Shown here: in pieces, positions 37,291-51,199 of the stretch
Numbering within the stretch: position 1 is the first letter of the stretch
How the letters are laid out: each line of letters begins with the position of its first letter
Assembly (NCBI GenBank): GCA_024529925.1
Contig: JAFEUB010000060.1
Location: 586,001 to 650,000 of the forward strand
DNA length: 64,000 nucleotides
From: Ophthalmolycus amberensis
Lineage: Eukaryota; Chordata; Actinopteri; Perciformes; Zoarcidae
Reading direction: 5' to 3'
The notes under the pieces: generated by a model
What the model saw: only the letters and a program-made list of their open reading frames with translations
The model's database searches: none
Told to the model about the DNA's origin: nothing
Program-made: the position numbers and the translations under genes

Positions 37291-40200
37291 ACATTCCTAA
37301 AAGCTACTCCCCTTTAAACAATGTTCATTTCAATAATGTTATTAAAATATGTATGAACTGTGCAGCGGTGCATTGATCTGATTCACCATGACGAGGTAAT
37401 GCTGACTGAAGATACACAGAATCAACTGAGCAGTGAAGGAACCTCTTTTGAAAGGCAGGACGTGTGTTTGTGAACAGGTGCTGGAAAGAGAGATGATGTG
37501 AGATGATGTACAGCTTTGGTCTTCAAGGAGCAATCATTAAGACTTTTATTGGCCCATAGCACACAATGACTGCTCGCTGAAGTCGGTCATTAAGTCGGTG
37601 GCTGACTGCGCCAGGTGGTAAGATGTTCTCTTTCCAAACATACTTTCCATTCGCTTCACTGTTTTGGAACATAAACCGCCCGAGGAACTCCATCAACCTG
37701 CTCCTCTGTTCAAATGTCCCGTAATAAAGGACCGAGCTCCTTAACGAGCGAGCAGTTGGCCTTCGAAGACGTTTCATTCTCCGGACAAGATGCAAATGAA
37801 ATGCATAGTTATTATCTGAGTATCACATTGTGATGTTATTGTTTCTAGTCCGGCAGCCTCGAGCTGAAGGGTGGATGGTTCGTGCCAGTGTGTTTGTTCA
37901 ACCCCCTAAAAAATCAAGTGACGGTACTTATCATTTGTGTCGCCTAATACATTGTGAAGGGAGCATAATGCTGCCTGGATCATGTCTTTCATCAGCGTAA
38001 TTAAGAGATGAGATTTAACACGTATTGCAAGCTGTTGCAGCTAAAGCATGATTAGACTTTTTATGGTTGTGTTAAGATACTCGCAGTGCTTTAGTTCGGA
38101 GGAGGGAAAGATTGCTGTCTGCAGTGATGGAAACAATAGACACACCTTCACCAAACCTTCACGTCTGCTGCTTGAACCAACGGGACTGTGCAGAACGTCG
38201 GGTGGTGAGGGAGGCTGGACCTTATGTTTCACGCTGTAAAAAGTAGTCAGTTACTCGTGTCTTTTTTAACCCTCCTCGTGACCCTCCCCACAACACTTCA
38301 ACATCACACAACAGTGGTTAGTTGGTACAACGTGTTTAATCTTGTGCAACATTTAATACCTTAATATCTTCGTAGAACTTCTGACGGGCTTCACCAATGT
38401 ACACATTAATACAACACTGACACGGAGACAGAAGAGTGCAGCTTCATGACCCACTGCTGCTGGAGGAAGCAGAGGACGCCTTCTTCAGTCAATCACAAAT
38501 GAAACGTCTCATTAAAATGAAAGGACATAATGACTTTTAGTTGTATTTAGTTTCGGCCCTTCAAACCCTCCGTAGTATTAAGTAGTAATAGCTAATATAA
38601 TACACACTTAGTGTTGAACTATTTAGCCCCTTTTTGTTAATATTACGTTTCCACTTTGAGCTATTTGCATGTTTTACCTGCATTATTATTCAGACTATCA
38701 TTTGCATGGTTTTATAGTTGTGATGCACGAATCCGCCCCTCCAGAGAGATACTTCTATCAGCTAATTAGCAAAGGCGCCAGCGTGCTAATTTAGAATGAA
38801 AGTGGCAGTTGAACTGCTCACTCAGCGTTTACTGGAGTCCAAATAATTACACACAGAAGAACCACAGAAGGAATCGGCCCCCAGCATCTCCGCAGAGCTG
38901 CTCCTGGATCACTTTCTTTTTAAATAGAGCATATCTCCTTTCACTCGGATCTTAATCAATTAAGAAATTGATAAAGAAAGAAAAAGATTGATACGGCAAA
39001 TAAAACTCTCCATCTTCCACAAGAGACCGAAGCTTTCTTTTTTCTTCTGTATTGAAACAAACATGAGCCAAATATCGACTGAGAAACCAAACTACATTTA
39101 ACATCAAGAGGTGTGTGTGTTGCCCGTGGTAGCTATTAACCCGAGTATTGATCTGAGGCAGTTGTCTGGTCATGGCGGGAATCAAGGATGGAGCTACTCA
39201 ACGGCAGACGGCAGATAGACCGTCGCTTTAAATAGTCTGCTCCTCTTTCAGATTGAGAGTCGATCTCTTTGAGATCCCAGCTGTCAATCAAGCTGCTGTG
39301 TTTGACACAAAGAGGGCGGATGAGACGCAGTCACGCTTTTCATTAGACCGAACCAGATTGAGCCTCAACGACAGAAGATGAGAGAGAATAAGCTCTACCA
39401 TGAGACTCTTCTTCATGACAGTCTTCTTCTTCTTCTTCTCCTCCTCCTCCTCCTCCTCCTTCTTGGTCTCTGAAAATGAATGCCAACATCTGGATGTGTT
39501 AGTCGATGTATTGTGGTAAATTTTACAATTTTATCTCAAAAACAGAATTTCGGGCAGTTTTTCACTCTTTCCTCATGAAAGATTTGCAGTCTGCGGAAAT
39601 CATTGAAAGCATCTATGAACATCAATCTCTCACTTATGGAGCAATACATCTTTGTAAAAACAAAACACGGACCTTCCTATGAGCGTGACGGCTCGCTCGA
39701 CATCACGATTTGCCTTTTGTGTCGAAGTCGAAGTGTCTTTCTCAAAGGTTTCCCGACACGATCCGTTCGGCACAAGAGACACAAAAAGAGGCTTAAAAGC
39801 TTTATATGAAAGCAGCTTCTTCTTTCCTGACTCCACATGAACGTCACATGTAGAAGCATGTACTGTATCCACACATGTTCCATTACTGCTTTCCACTTTA
39901 GATAAGTAGACACAGCCACGTTGCTGTCGCCGCTCTAAAACAGCCCTCCGACACACATGTAGCTCCTCATCTTCATGCTCAGCCGAACAGAAAGCAGTTT
40001 GCTGGTTTGACTTTACATATAGACCTGCGACGCAGCATAAGTGCTCCTCTTCTACAATTGCTTCCAATCTCCGGCCCTGGATAAGTGGCATCCGCTTTGA
40101 AAGTTTTGAATATTGGATGTGCTTTTACACCAGAAGACTGGATGAAGATCAATGGTTGGATCTGTTCAATAACGCTGAGGTAATCAAAGGAACAAGAGAT

Positions 40201-41439
40201 CGGGTTTGAGAGCAGGTTGTACCGTCTCTGTGAATTGTAATAATGAGAACGTTCCTCTTCTCCCGTTTATATGTCCTTTAGAGCTCGTGATGAAATCTGT
40301 TGTAGCCACCGGCAGAATAGACGTCTGGCGGCTGGAAATGAGGAGCTGCTTTTGTCTGCTTCTGTCTGACATCAATGACCCTTTGAATTTAAATCATTTA
40401 GATCTCTAAGTTCCATGCACCTGTTTGGATGCACATTTTCAACTTGTGCCTAAAGAACTGCTTCCTGTCTGAGGTGTCACCGTTTTTGTCGACACTAAAG
40501 CAGAAACAGACTGAGTGAATAAACGTCTCGTTCCGGTATATCCATCCACGCTCTCTTTAAAGCCACCAGACTGCGTTGACAAAAGCACATTTTTAGGGCG
40601 GGGCTACACGGTGATTGGCAGTCTGCATTAATGCATATTCTTCAGTACGCATGACGCAGCCATCCCTCCAAACACGCAAACAGACCTGTGAACACGCCTG
40701 CACTAACGCACGCATGCTCTCACACACTCTGTTCTCTCACACATGAATCATGCTTCATGCACGTCTTAGCATGTATCACCACACATCCTGTGAAGTAAAA
40801 GTAAAATACTTTTGAAATACAAACGTAAGAATGATTTAAAGGTGAATTGAAGGCGTGGCAAAACAATAAAGAGCAACATGTAGTAGAATAAGAGCTGAAG
40901 CTGCTGAGGAGGGTTCAAACTTCAGTCACTGAGAGAAAAGTATATTAAAACAGAAGCTGCAGAGTTTTCTGCCAAAACAGTTATTTTTGACCTGAGGAAA
41001 ATTCTCTTTGTATTTCACTTTGAAGAGAGGAAGCCCAACCCTATATCTGTCCCCTCTCCTCCGCCTGTCAGCCTTCTTTCTTTTACTCTCTTTCTCTCTT
41101 CACCACATTTCTCTTTCCCTCTCTATCTGCCTCCCTCCCTTTCTCCCTAAATTAAATACAGACTTGAAAGAGAGTCCCATCTAAAGCAAGGCGAGCCAGA
41201 GTAAATAAACACACGGCTTATATATTTTAGCGAGCTGATTTCTCAATCTACAGCTTAACTGGAGATTTAGCTCCACCGGCCGTTTATCTACAGCGACCAG
41301 TGAACTCACATCCAGACAACAGGAGTGGATGGAAACAAGCATTCAGCCATCTTTTACTTTCACCATTTTCTGAAAATTCAAACTAAAATTTGAACTAAAT
41401 TTGGATGTAAACTTGACCAGTGAACCCCAAACTGCTGCT

Positions 41440-41445
41440 GCTGGT

Positions 41446-41486
<41 letters not shown>

Positions 41487-41735
41487 CATTTGTACATCTA
41501 TCATTGTGAGGACCAAGAACTTTAGAGTGAGGACGGTTTTGGAAAGTGAGGACATTTTGTCCGGTCCTCACTTCTTCAAAGAGCTGTTTGAGGGTTCAGA
41601 GTTTTTAAGGTTCAGGTTTGAAGGTGAAGTCTTATTTAGGGTTGGGGTTAGGTTTCGGGGTATGGGGCTAAGGAATGCAATATGTCAAGGAGAGTCCTCA
41701 TAAAGATAGAAGTACAGAACTGTGTGTGTAGGAAA
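41440..41735 (+). repeat. Dispersed GTGAGGAC / GTCCTCAC repeat with (GT)n
   Basis: (GT)n at about 41452-41484 is followed by TTGTACATCTATCATTGTGA and a palindrome with GTGAGGAC and GTCCTCAC arms (41546-41571). AGGGTTGGGGTTAGGTTTCG-type sequence and AGAGTCCTCATAAAGATAGA come next. I recognise this arrangement as a common teleost interspersed repeat. The TTAGGG-like part is degenerate and is not a telomere. Confidence 0.65.
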
Positions 41736-41825
41736 CACGAATCGTGAAGCAGTTTGGATACAAACACTTTATAAATGCAGTCAATTTACTCTTCAACAAT
41801 CTACGATTGTATCTACAAGAGTAGC

Positions 41826-41828
<3 letters not shown>

Positions 41829-41871
<43 letters not shown>
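41829..41871 (+). repeat. GATT tetranucleotide microsatellite near a splice acceptor
   Basis: Ten to eleven GATT repeats end 38 bases before the exon starting at 41909. They overlap the region where a branch point is expected. Confidence 0.95.
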
Positions 41872-41908
41872 CGATCGAGCGACTAAGTGGCTATTTTGTC
41901 CTCCACAG

Positions 41909-42048
41909 GAAGTGCTGGTACTTCAGTGACCTTCAACCGCAACGGCGACGCCCCCGGACGCTACGACCTGTTTCAGTACCAGTGGAGCAACGTCACCGTG
42001 CCGGGCTACCGCGTGATCGGACAATGGACCGAGGCCCTGCAGCTCAAT
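41909..42048 (+). CDS. grm7: grm7 coding exon: end of ligand-binding domain
   Basis: This 140-base exon starts after TCCTCCACAG (AG at 41907-41908) in phase 1 and ends in phase 0 before GTGAG at 42049. It reads GSAGTSVTFNRNGDAPGRYD, then a variable stretch, then PGYRVIGQWTEALQLN. The NGDAPGRYD motif and the GQWT segment are conserved near the end of the Venus-flytrap domain throughout the mGluR family. An N-glycosylation sequon (NVT) lies in the variable stretch. The phase change from 1 to 0 matches the next exon, which starts with a whole codon. A GATT microsatellite lies about 40 bases upstream of the acceptor, where the branch point would be expected. Confidence 0.96.
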
Positions 42049-43775
42049 GTGAGTTCATGGAGCTGTCTGTAGAGGACCACCAGTGCCTTGTTCTAGTCCT
42101 TCTTTCTGTCATTCTCTTCTTGTTAAGTTCCCAATATCATTTCAGAGAAAAAGCTAATTTGTTTCTGGCAAATTTTAAGATTTCTTTCTGAGTTTTACCC
42201 CTTTCCTCCGGCTCCGTAATAACTTTTTTTTTTACCTACAATGGCCTGAAATACGCCGTCATAGTTTCCTCCTTCCTCGTCTCCTCTGGGACACTTGAGC
42301 TTCATCCTTGTTTCCCTCACGTTCACTTCTCCTCACATCTCAGTCCGTCCCACTGAAGACGTTCTCAGAGGAACCAGACGCCGTGTCCTGAATCGTCATT
42401 TGACACGTACATGTTTAGCTTTGTTTATTTTTTCCGTCTCTGTATCTTCCTCCTTACGATGAACCGTATCACCATTTTCACATTCATTAAAAAACTCATT
42501 TTTTAATACTGCGTACAGATCAGTGGAACCACAGCGTGTAAATAACTTCACTGTTCCGATGCATTTTTTAAAATGTATTAATGATTTGCAGCTGCATTTA
42601 GTTTGTAAATGATGTTTTAAATAATACATGCTGTGATTAAGGTCCTCTAATGTACAGAAAAGATTTATTTGTTCAAATGTTTCAGGGAAAGTGAAAACAT
42701 TATGTTCATCCACGTCACAACATATCATTTCTACCCGCGGTGTGGATCTCGGTTGTTAAGCAGCTGGATGGAGATGGAGACGGGTCATTTAAATGCGTCT
42801 CCTGCTCGACTGTGATGTTGCATCATCCATGATGAGTAAAATATTTGAAATGAATGAAGAAAGTTGTTTCTCTTGTTAATCAGAAAGAGGAGTAAGGACC
42901 AGAAGAGAGTTAGCATAATGAGAAGTACATATAGATTCATGAGAGCAGATCCATAGGACAAAAACCTACCTTTGGATATATATGCAGGTCTATTCATCAT
43001 ACATTACATTTGTTAATTTCTGCCGTTTTAAAGGCAAACGAAGCAAACATCCCTCCCAGCAGATTGAAAGAATTTGCATCCAGCTATGTTAATAACTGGA
43101 AATACGAACCACTGTTACATTCTGCTTTCCCCTGGAATGTGTTTTTATCTGGCTGGGGACACGCTGGAGGATTATCAGGCCAGTTCACACCGCAGTCGCT
43201 CGTCCTCAGTCTCCTAATTGGAGGACAGAGAGTCAGAGGAGATGATCTGATAGTGTGAGAGGTTTACAAATGTATTTGGCTGTTTGATCCGACTCGGCCC
43301 AACGGAGCCAAATGGACCACACTACACGAAAGGAATAGAAGCCTGTATTTCAGACTTTACATTGTTCTGTCATCCATAAACATTCCTCGAACCCGCTGCT
43401 CTTGTTCAGCTCATGGACGTAGGATAAGAACTGCATACCGGACTGTCTGCGCTGCACATGTGCATCAGTGTTTCTCCGGCTCGGCTTCCTCACTTGACAT
43501 TGAGATGACGTTAAACGGATTCAAATAGCTTCTCTAGTCTCTGAGGAAGTTTTACAGTGATAAAACCTTTATCGATTAAATATGTATAATACCGAAAGTA
43601 ATAATTTACTCACAGTTTGTCCTGAAAACAGTTCTACAGACAGACAACATCATAGCATGCTAACAGGCTAAGCTAAGATGGTGAACGTGGTAAACACCTG
43701 CTCAACATCAGTATGTTAGCGGCGTCGTTGTGAGCATGTTACCATGCTTGTGTTAGCATTTAGCTCAAAGCACCT

Positions 43776-44320
43776 ATGTACCATAGACTGTATACAAACA
43801 GTGGACGTTGTCGTAGTGACGTCGCCCATTGTTTTTGGGACTTGCGGTTTTGAAGTCTTTGAGTTTGGCTTTCTGGCTTTTTGGCTTTCTTTCTCGCATT
43901 CTTGGATTTTGGACGTCGCCATCTTGTTTTTTTGCAGCGAGTGAAAGAAAGTGAGCATGGACCTTGGACTGAGGAGGAGTGACGTAGAGACATTGTATAC
44001 GTCTTTGGTAGTGACCTGTCAATCACCATGTAGCCCCGCCCTAAAGCATCCCCTGCTTTATGGTCTGTGTGACTCTAAATGGACCATAATGTACCAAATG
44101 AACATCATGCTGTATTGAAGAAGACTTGAAACTAGAGATTGAGACAAACTCATGTTTACAATGTTTACTGAGGTAATAAATCAAGAGAGAAGTAGAGTCA
44201 TTTTCTCATAGACTTCTATACAACCAGAGGAGTCGCCCCCTGGTGGACACTAGAGATAATGCAGCTTTAACACATGAAGCTTTGGTTTCACTTTTCAGAA
44301 CCTGAGTTTGCCGCCTGGCC
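43776..44320 (+). mobile_element. SINE-like interspersed element, copy 1
   Basis: It starts near ACCATAGACTGTATACAAAC and continues through GTGACGTCGCCC, GAGGAGTGACGTAGAGA, TCAATCACCATGTAGCCCCG, AAGAAGACTTGAAACTAGAG, AGTCGCCCCCTGGTGGACAC and GCAGCTTTAACACATGAAG. It ends around TTGCCGCCTGG. The second copy at 51790-52272 is collinear and roughly 90% alike over the last 380 bases. I recognise it as a frequent percomorph repeat. No coding capacity or clear tRNA promoter box was seen, so SINE is only the likeliest class. Confidence 0.75.
44231..44246 (-). promoter_or_regulatory. CTCF-like motif in SINE-like copy 1, reverse orientation
   Basis: Read on the minus strand this is CCACCAGGGGGCGACT, which matches the CTCF core consensus CCACCAGGGGGCG exactly. 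It faces the forward motifs of the 1-17 kb array. It is a sequence match only. Confidence 0.55.
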
Positions 44321-45179
44321 GAATCAAGTACAACCTCACTGAGCTGCTAGCATGATGCTAGACTCTTCGTCAAGTTATTAGACATTTGTTCAATGCATAG
44401 ACAGAAATGCAAATGGAGCAGAACATTCTGTCTGAAATCTTTTGGAGTCTATTTGGATAAAACGTGTACTTACAACATCTCATGAGAAAAGTCTGAGTGA
44501 GGAACATTTGTCATTTCCTCACCTGTGGAGTAACGTCTGTGATTCGAAGCTTCCTTATACTCCGTGTTTCATTGCTCCACTCATTGGCTGGGCTTCTGTT
44601 TATTTCTGTGTTTCCAGAGATAGGTACTGCTTGCTCAAAAGCAAAGTGATGCTGAATTATTAACCGGCGTTATCCTTCAGCAACAGCTGCTGCGTTCCAG
44701 GAAGTTGGGTTGAGCCGCCGTGTTGCTCTGGAGAATACAATTTCTCCAGCATGAACGCGTTGGTTTAACGCTGTGGATTTGAGCGCGTGTCTGATCCCAG
44801 CAGGAGTTTACACTGTGTTAAAACAGAGGAGATCAATCTGCAAGACAACTGCATTCATATGATGGGATGTATGCTGATGTGTACTAAAACTGGGGAGATG
44901 TGCACAGCAAGGAAATCCTGCACATTGAGTGAAAAACACATAATAAACTACCAACAAACCGCTGGTGTCTTGGTCGGAGGGTCTGCTGTGGATTAATGAA
45001 TTAATGAACTCCCCTCTGGTTATGGATGAACCCACCCAGCAGCACACACAACATTTAAGATTGCTCCACCAGCCACAACAATAACATACTTACACATTAA
45101 TGCATCAGTAATAATACGCCAGTAATATTATACAGCCTTCAATGAGTACTTTTACTTTTAATTATTAAATTATAATTTG

Positions 45180-45227
<48 letters not shown>

Positions 45228-45539
45228 TATATATATATAAATAAAGAAGTATAAAGCCTTTAGTGTCTCCAGATGTAGCGGTGTGAACCGTGAGTCAGTG
45301 AGGAGATCTTGATCTGTGGAGTCAGAAAGAAGTGCTCTGCAGCCCGCTGCTCATCTCTGCTGCAGGCTGGAGACATTAACCAGCCACTAGCACAACACAC
45401 AGCTGTCTGCGGTGCCGTTGCATTGTGGGTAATGTAGGCATTGGGCTTTGAGAAGGAAGAAGAATGCGTGTAATTACAAAGAGGACAGACGGTATCTCTG
45501 CTTCTGCTGCATCGATTTTCATCCTGTTAAAAAGCAAGT

Positions 45540-45640
45540 ACTTCACATTGGCAGCGCATTTGAACCCTTCACAATAAAAGTCCTAGACATGCACTGTAGG
45601 CTGCATCACTGCATACCAGGGGGGAACTTAAATTTGTATT
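45540..45640 (+). repeat. Dispersed repeat fragment, copy 1
   Basis: CCCTTCACAATAAAAGTCCT, then AGAC, ACTGTA, CCAGGGGGGAACTTAAATTT and GCTAAG, follow the same order as 58335-58420. The pair looks like an old interspersed family. The open frame across it (45448-45663) has no recognised product. Confidence 0.45.
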
Positions 45641-46632
45641 TCGCTAAGAACTCAACAAAATAGCTGAGAATATGTATTCATCTCATGGATGGTCCACCGA
45701 CTGACAAAGACGTAATTGTCAGAAATGTTTTATTTCTTCATTTTGCAGATGAGCTCACTATACAGTCCTCTGTGTAAAACTAGTGCGTCGGAAGTTGTGA
45801 ATGATTTGGGACTAAACCCAGAGTCTCCTCAGCAGTTATAGAGCAGCCATGTTTTCTAACACCATGGCTGTGATTCCACCCGCTGCATTCTTCCGCGTCT
45901 GCATTCACGGCCATGCCTCTGCTCCTTCACAGCACTAAATTATTCACCTCAATGGCCTCCGGTAAAGCCAGATGTGGCAGAGCTGCTGCTATTAGGCCTC
46001 CCCATTATTGCTTCTTTCCCTCTATATCCTCATAATTCCTCTGTGTGTATTTTGTGGCGTGTGCCGCTCTCCAGATTAGAAAAAAGGAGCTATTACTGAA
46101 ACTATATGTTCAAGCGTGACAGTCAAAGCTAATATGATTTAGCCGAGGTGCATGTGCACCGGCACTCCGGGGCGATTTGAAATCAAGGCGCTGAAGAGCA
46201 ATCAGCATATTTCAGAACATTAGTAACCTCTGTTTGAACCTGCTGCAGTTAACAGAGTGGGAGAAGGAGAGAACCCTCGTCCCCCGGGGGGGGGGGGGGG
46301 GGCGGTATACGGATCAATTATCACAATGGGCCACACTCACATACATGATCTGCCCGACATGTCCTGTTATGTCTGGTGATGTTTTCATGTAAATGAAGGG
46401 AAGAGAGGAGATGAATATTGTGTCTGTCTGTAGTTCCCTGCTGGCAGCGCTCTGCTGTGACTTAATGGGTCAATCAGACCACGTTTCGGTCTGATGGGTC
46501 TCTGTCGGGGTTTATGTGGCCATAATCTGCACCGGGACAACTCTTTCACTCTGCTGCTAGAATCCACCCAGGACCACGCTTTTAACTTCACAGCTGAAAA
46601 CTCCTCAGGACAAACCACATGTTATTAACACA

Positions 46633-46665
<33 letters not shown>

Positions 46666-49116
46666 TACAAACCAACACCAGGGGAGACATTTTCATTTTT
46701 TACTTCTGACAGGCTTCACCATCTACCAGACTGTATTTGCATATTAGCTGACTGATCATTTGGAACATGAAAGCTGAAGGTGTTCGTATGTTTGGACCTG
46801 TGATTGAATATAGTAGTTAGTTTATGCTGAACTGTATTTGTATTAATTGCATTCGTAGTTTTAGTGTTTGCTTCGACCTGCCCAGGGGCTGTGGAGGGAA
46901 ATTAGCAGCTAAGTCTGGTACAGTTCATCGTTTCTCTGAGTGTGAGATGTTGTTCGTACCCGGCCTCTGACAAAGAGCTCTCTAGAGTAAACTAAAACAC
47001 ACCAGGACGTCCGTGCTGCCTCAGCCTGCTCGCCTGTTAACATTTGTTTTGAACTATTCTTTGCATCATGTAGCTTGTTCGTGTTTTGCTGCTGACACAC
47101 GTAGATCTATGCCCGTAATGAGGAAAGTACCCATCCATCGGTGCATTCATCCATTCATCCATTCATCCATCCATCCATCTATAAACTATCAATCCATTCA
47201 TTCATCCTTTCATCAATCCTTCCATCCATCCATCCATCCTTCTATCCATCTATAATCCGTCCGTCCGTCCACATCATCTGTAGTCATTGTGTCTCTGTCA
47301 GGCCTTAAACGGGCTCATTGTCAGTGAACTTCTTGATCTCGAACAAAACCGAGAACCTCCGGTCCTGGATCACTGAGATTAACCGTCCTACCCGATGCTG
47401 AAATGATGCCGACAGACGGGCCTCCTGTGGCCAAGCGGAGACGGGCGCAGTGCAGTGAGCAGTGGCTCCGTTCATCTGTTGGCGATCACTCCTTTGGGCG
47501 GTCCCAGTGCAGCCTGTGTGTTTCCTTGTGGTTTAGATGCTAACAGAGACGAGCTGGAGCGTCTCGAGCGTCCCTCGCTGTGGTGCAGACACCCCGAGGT
47601 GCGAGTCCGTCACCTCGTCTCCCGCAGGTTGATCTTTTACGTGAGCGGCCGTGAACTCCTTCATCGACACTGACGGCCGTGTTCAGCGAAACGTCCGTAG
47701 AGATGTGTTACGTGGCGCGTTGGCTCACGCATCGGCCCGTCGATCACGCTCAACATGCAGGGATGTGTCTGCGTCCTCCTCGAGGTCTGCAGCGAATCCC
47801 CTGCGGTTGATTCGATATGAGCGGCCGTTTGTTTTTCCTCCTTCTGTGAAGACGACAGGTCAGGTGTGACAGGTCGTCATGTTGCCGCCTCCACAGTGGA
47901 GATGAGAGAAGATGTCAGTTCAAAGCTTGGTCAGCTGGTAACTCTGCGCTCACAGCGATCAGCTTCACGGTTATTTTCCTCCAATCGTGTTGGTGAAGGT
48001 TCTGCCATCTGTTTTACAGGTAAAAAACATGATGAATGAAAAAGTCTTTCTTTAAATATTCCTCCTAAAAGATGCTTGAATTGAAGATAATAAACACACA
48101 ATTATCTACAACTGATACAACAATGCTCTTCCACTGAGTACCTGATGGAAAAGACATTTCAGAGGATTACATTGTATTTGAAAATGTTGTCATACTACCA
48201 TTACAATATACAAGTACAACAACCCATTTGATCGAGCGGCAAAATATAAATAACCAGATGACATCACGTTGGAAAGGCAGATCTTTAGTCCACATATCCG
48301 AGGTTCTTCTTTGCATTTTATATTCATGTCAATGTAACAAATGATACGCAATTATATTATTATTTAGGTTATTCGCTTTTCCAAATGAATGGTTGTTCAA
48401 TAAAACAATGTTTTAATGCAGTGCACACTGCAGTATTATTATAACTTTAAATTGCTTTTAGTTTTCATTGATGGCGACCTCGTTCTTTATAATAAATACT
48501 TACTCTGTTGCTTCTTTGCTACTAACAGTTTGTTCTTTACTGCCTTTTATTTGACTGATTCAGTGTAAGCACTTTTTTAGTATATAAAACATAGTTTTTA
48601 TTGGCTTTTACCTTAAAATATTCAGTATTTTTTACTGAACCCAGGGCAAGTCCTGATGCTTCTTTACCTTATTGCTGTAAGCAATATAAAAACATTGATA
48701 TGATGTATAGTCATGATGATAAAACTATTTATTCAGTCCAGCAAGACTCCGGCAAAACGAATGAACTACGGGAACTCCAAAAGGTGACTGGAGCCAGCAG
48801 CATGTTCGTTACCTGGTCTCAGCTGCAGCACGATGTATTCGGGGAGGATTATAGTTCATATCTATGATACAGGATTACCAGCTCCATTCAGACAATGGCA
48901 GCTTCTCATGATGACTTGGCACATTGCACAACAGAATCCCTGCAGGACTGTGTTTCATATCCACATACCTGATACTCAGGGCGATGTGACGGAGATATTA
49001 CGCGTCGTGTAAAGAGTGTGTAGTGTGTCGGTCTCAATCGACTTGGTCCTGAAGTGTTTAACACTAATCACAAAGGGGGGAGGTGTTATTCCGATACATC
49101 ATTAAAGAGAAGGACG

Positions 49117-49169
<53 letters not shown>

Positions 49170-51199
49170 GCTTCATCCCATTCCCAGCCTCAATTGAGAT
49201 TCATTTAATTAATCACTTGTAATTTGTAAAAATAGCGTAGCATCACACTGTGGTGGTAAAAGTGGTGCACTTTTACACTTTAGCTTCCATTTCTCTTTTT
49301 AACCTGTGAATCAGTTTAACAGCCTGGATGCATCCTTCTAATGATTAGAAGGATTAGAATCTAATCGAACAGATACTTTCTGTCTGCTTCTCTCTGAAAT
49401 GTTGTGACAGCGTGGCTCCATGGTAACGTAGCTCTGACAGCTTGTCAGAGTCACAGCGGGGGGCGGGGCTTAGCGAAGGATCAATTGGGGCCCCTTGTCA
49501 TGCCTCAGATGTCTACAGTCAAGATTCAAATAGAGACATCTGCCCTCATTTCAATGTAAACTGTTAAAGTAATCTGTTTGAGGCTCAAACTATCAAAGTG
49601 AAAACACTGACTGGGATATATTCAGGGATGTTTGGGTCTGGTTGTGTCGTGTCCTCCCTCCCTCCCTCCGTACTGTAGCTGTGGGAGACAGAAGCTGTCA
49701 AGATGGCACATCAGTGTCACTTCGACAGACAAAGGTCACTGGGAGCAAAGGTCACTGCGAGCAAAGGTCACTGCGAGCAAACGCCACGAAGCAGACAGTG
49801 AGGAAGTGGGCAGAGATGGAGAAACGACAGAAAGAGGGCAGTGATGTGATGATCCCAGTCCAGGCCTGTCTGCGTGTTCATGGTGTGGAAGATGGAGAGT
49901 GAAAGTGATGAAAGAGTCATTGAAATGGTAGAAAATGAGGGAGAAGCATATCAATTTGGCAAAAAGCCTTTAAACGGCCGATCAGATGCAGTTTAGGAGA
50001 GGAGGAGGAGGGGGGGGGGGGCAGAAACACGTATTCTTCTGTGTGAGAGGAACAGCTTTGGAAATCCAACTGAAATTTAAATTCTCCATTTGTTTTGTGT
50101 GAGGAAATATAAACTATAATGCCTCCATATTTGTGGAAACAGTTTTTTGTATTTGGCTTTAAAAGTCAATTCATGTCTCAGTCGAGCATGACGAATCGTA
50201 TTATTTTTAGAATAAGTTGATGTGGAAAACAGAACAGTTTCATATCATTTAAAATCTTTAGGTTTAGTCGAAGTAATGTCAAAAAATATATATTTGATTG
50301 CCATTTTTAATGCCCATTGTAACTCTTTTCAGACTGCAGTGTCCTTAATGCTTCCTTTAGCTTGTATTTGTTTACACTTTGTCAAACTGTCGCCATTAAA
50401 AGTGCAGAATCATCCAGAAGTGTACGATGTACACACCGCTATCACGGGATTACTTTCACTCTCAGGCCAGTTCTGCAGCTTCTTCTGTTCTATGATTTTC
50501 AAGACTTGTGGTTTATTCTGGACGGACATCAGGAATAAAGATTTACCCGGAAGGTCACAGGGAATCTAAAGCAACGTGTATCATGTCTGTCTGTTCAGAT
50601 TATGACTGTGAGAAGAGAGTGCAAAGTATTGTGTTAATGGATGAAAAGAGCTTAAGCTTCGAGCCTCTGGGTGAGCATTTAAACACGTCAGCGTGTTGTG
50701 AGCGTCCGTACTGTCAGTAAGATCACAGCCATGTTTATCCCACGAGTCCTGAAACCACCACTGAAAGACCTTGTAGTCCTGAAAGTATATTCCAAATAAC
50801 AAGCTGAGTCTAGAAAGCCTTGTTTACTTGTATCGGTGGAAATCACTGATCAGGTGTTGTGTTTGTCTGTGTTATAGAGGATCTAAGTAAGGTTATTCAT
50901 CCACAGAGTGGGATGAACAGGAACACCTCCTGTTATTTTGATTTTGGAGCGTTCATAATTAGAATATTCCTGATATAAAATATGCTGCGTATTGTTGTTG
51001 GCTCTTGACGAGGGTTGGAGAACAGACAAAGACGAGGAGAGCAAACGTGAGGCAGAAACTAAATCCATCGTAGAGGACACGACACGCTCTCATGTCCTGA
51101 GAGCCTCGGTAACGCCGCACGATCTGACGGGATGATTACATCATCTCTCAAAGAGGAGACACATCGAACATACACACATGCAGACGGACATGAACACAG

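Larger units (their letters stand above)
34926..41908 (+). other. grm7: grm7 intron (6,983 bases)
   Basis: This phase 1 intron runs from GTGAG to TCCACAG. It contains the 15-bp minisatellite, the GTGAGGAC repeat and the GATT microsatellite listed below. It also has a TTC/TCC tract at 39421-39463 and scattered TACTTTTACTT-like sequence at 35340-35470. Stretches 35480-36600, 37300-39420 and 39470-41440 show nothing I recognise. Confidence 0.85.

Noticed and set aside
41600..41690. Telomere-like GGGTTAGG sequence
   Set aside because: It is only a few degenerate units, part of a known dispersed repeat, so not an interstitial telomere array.
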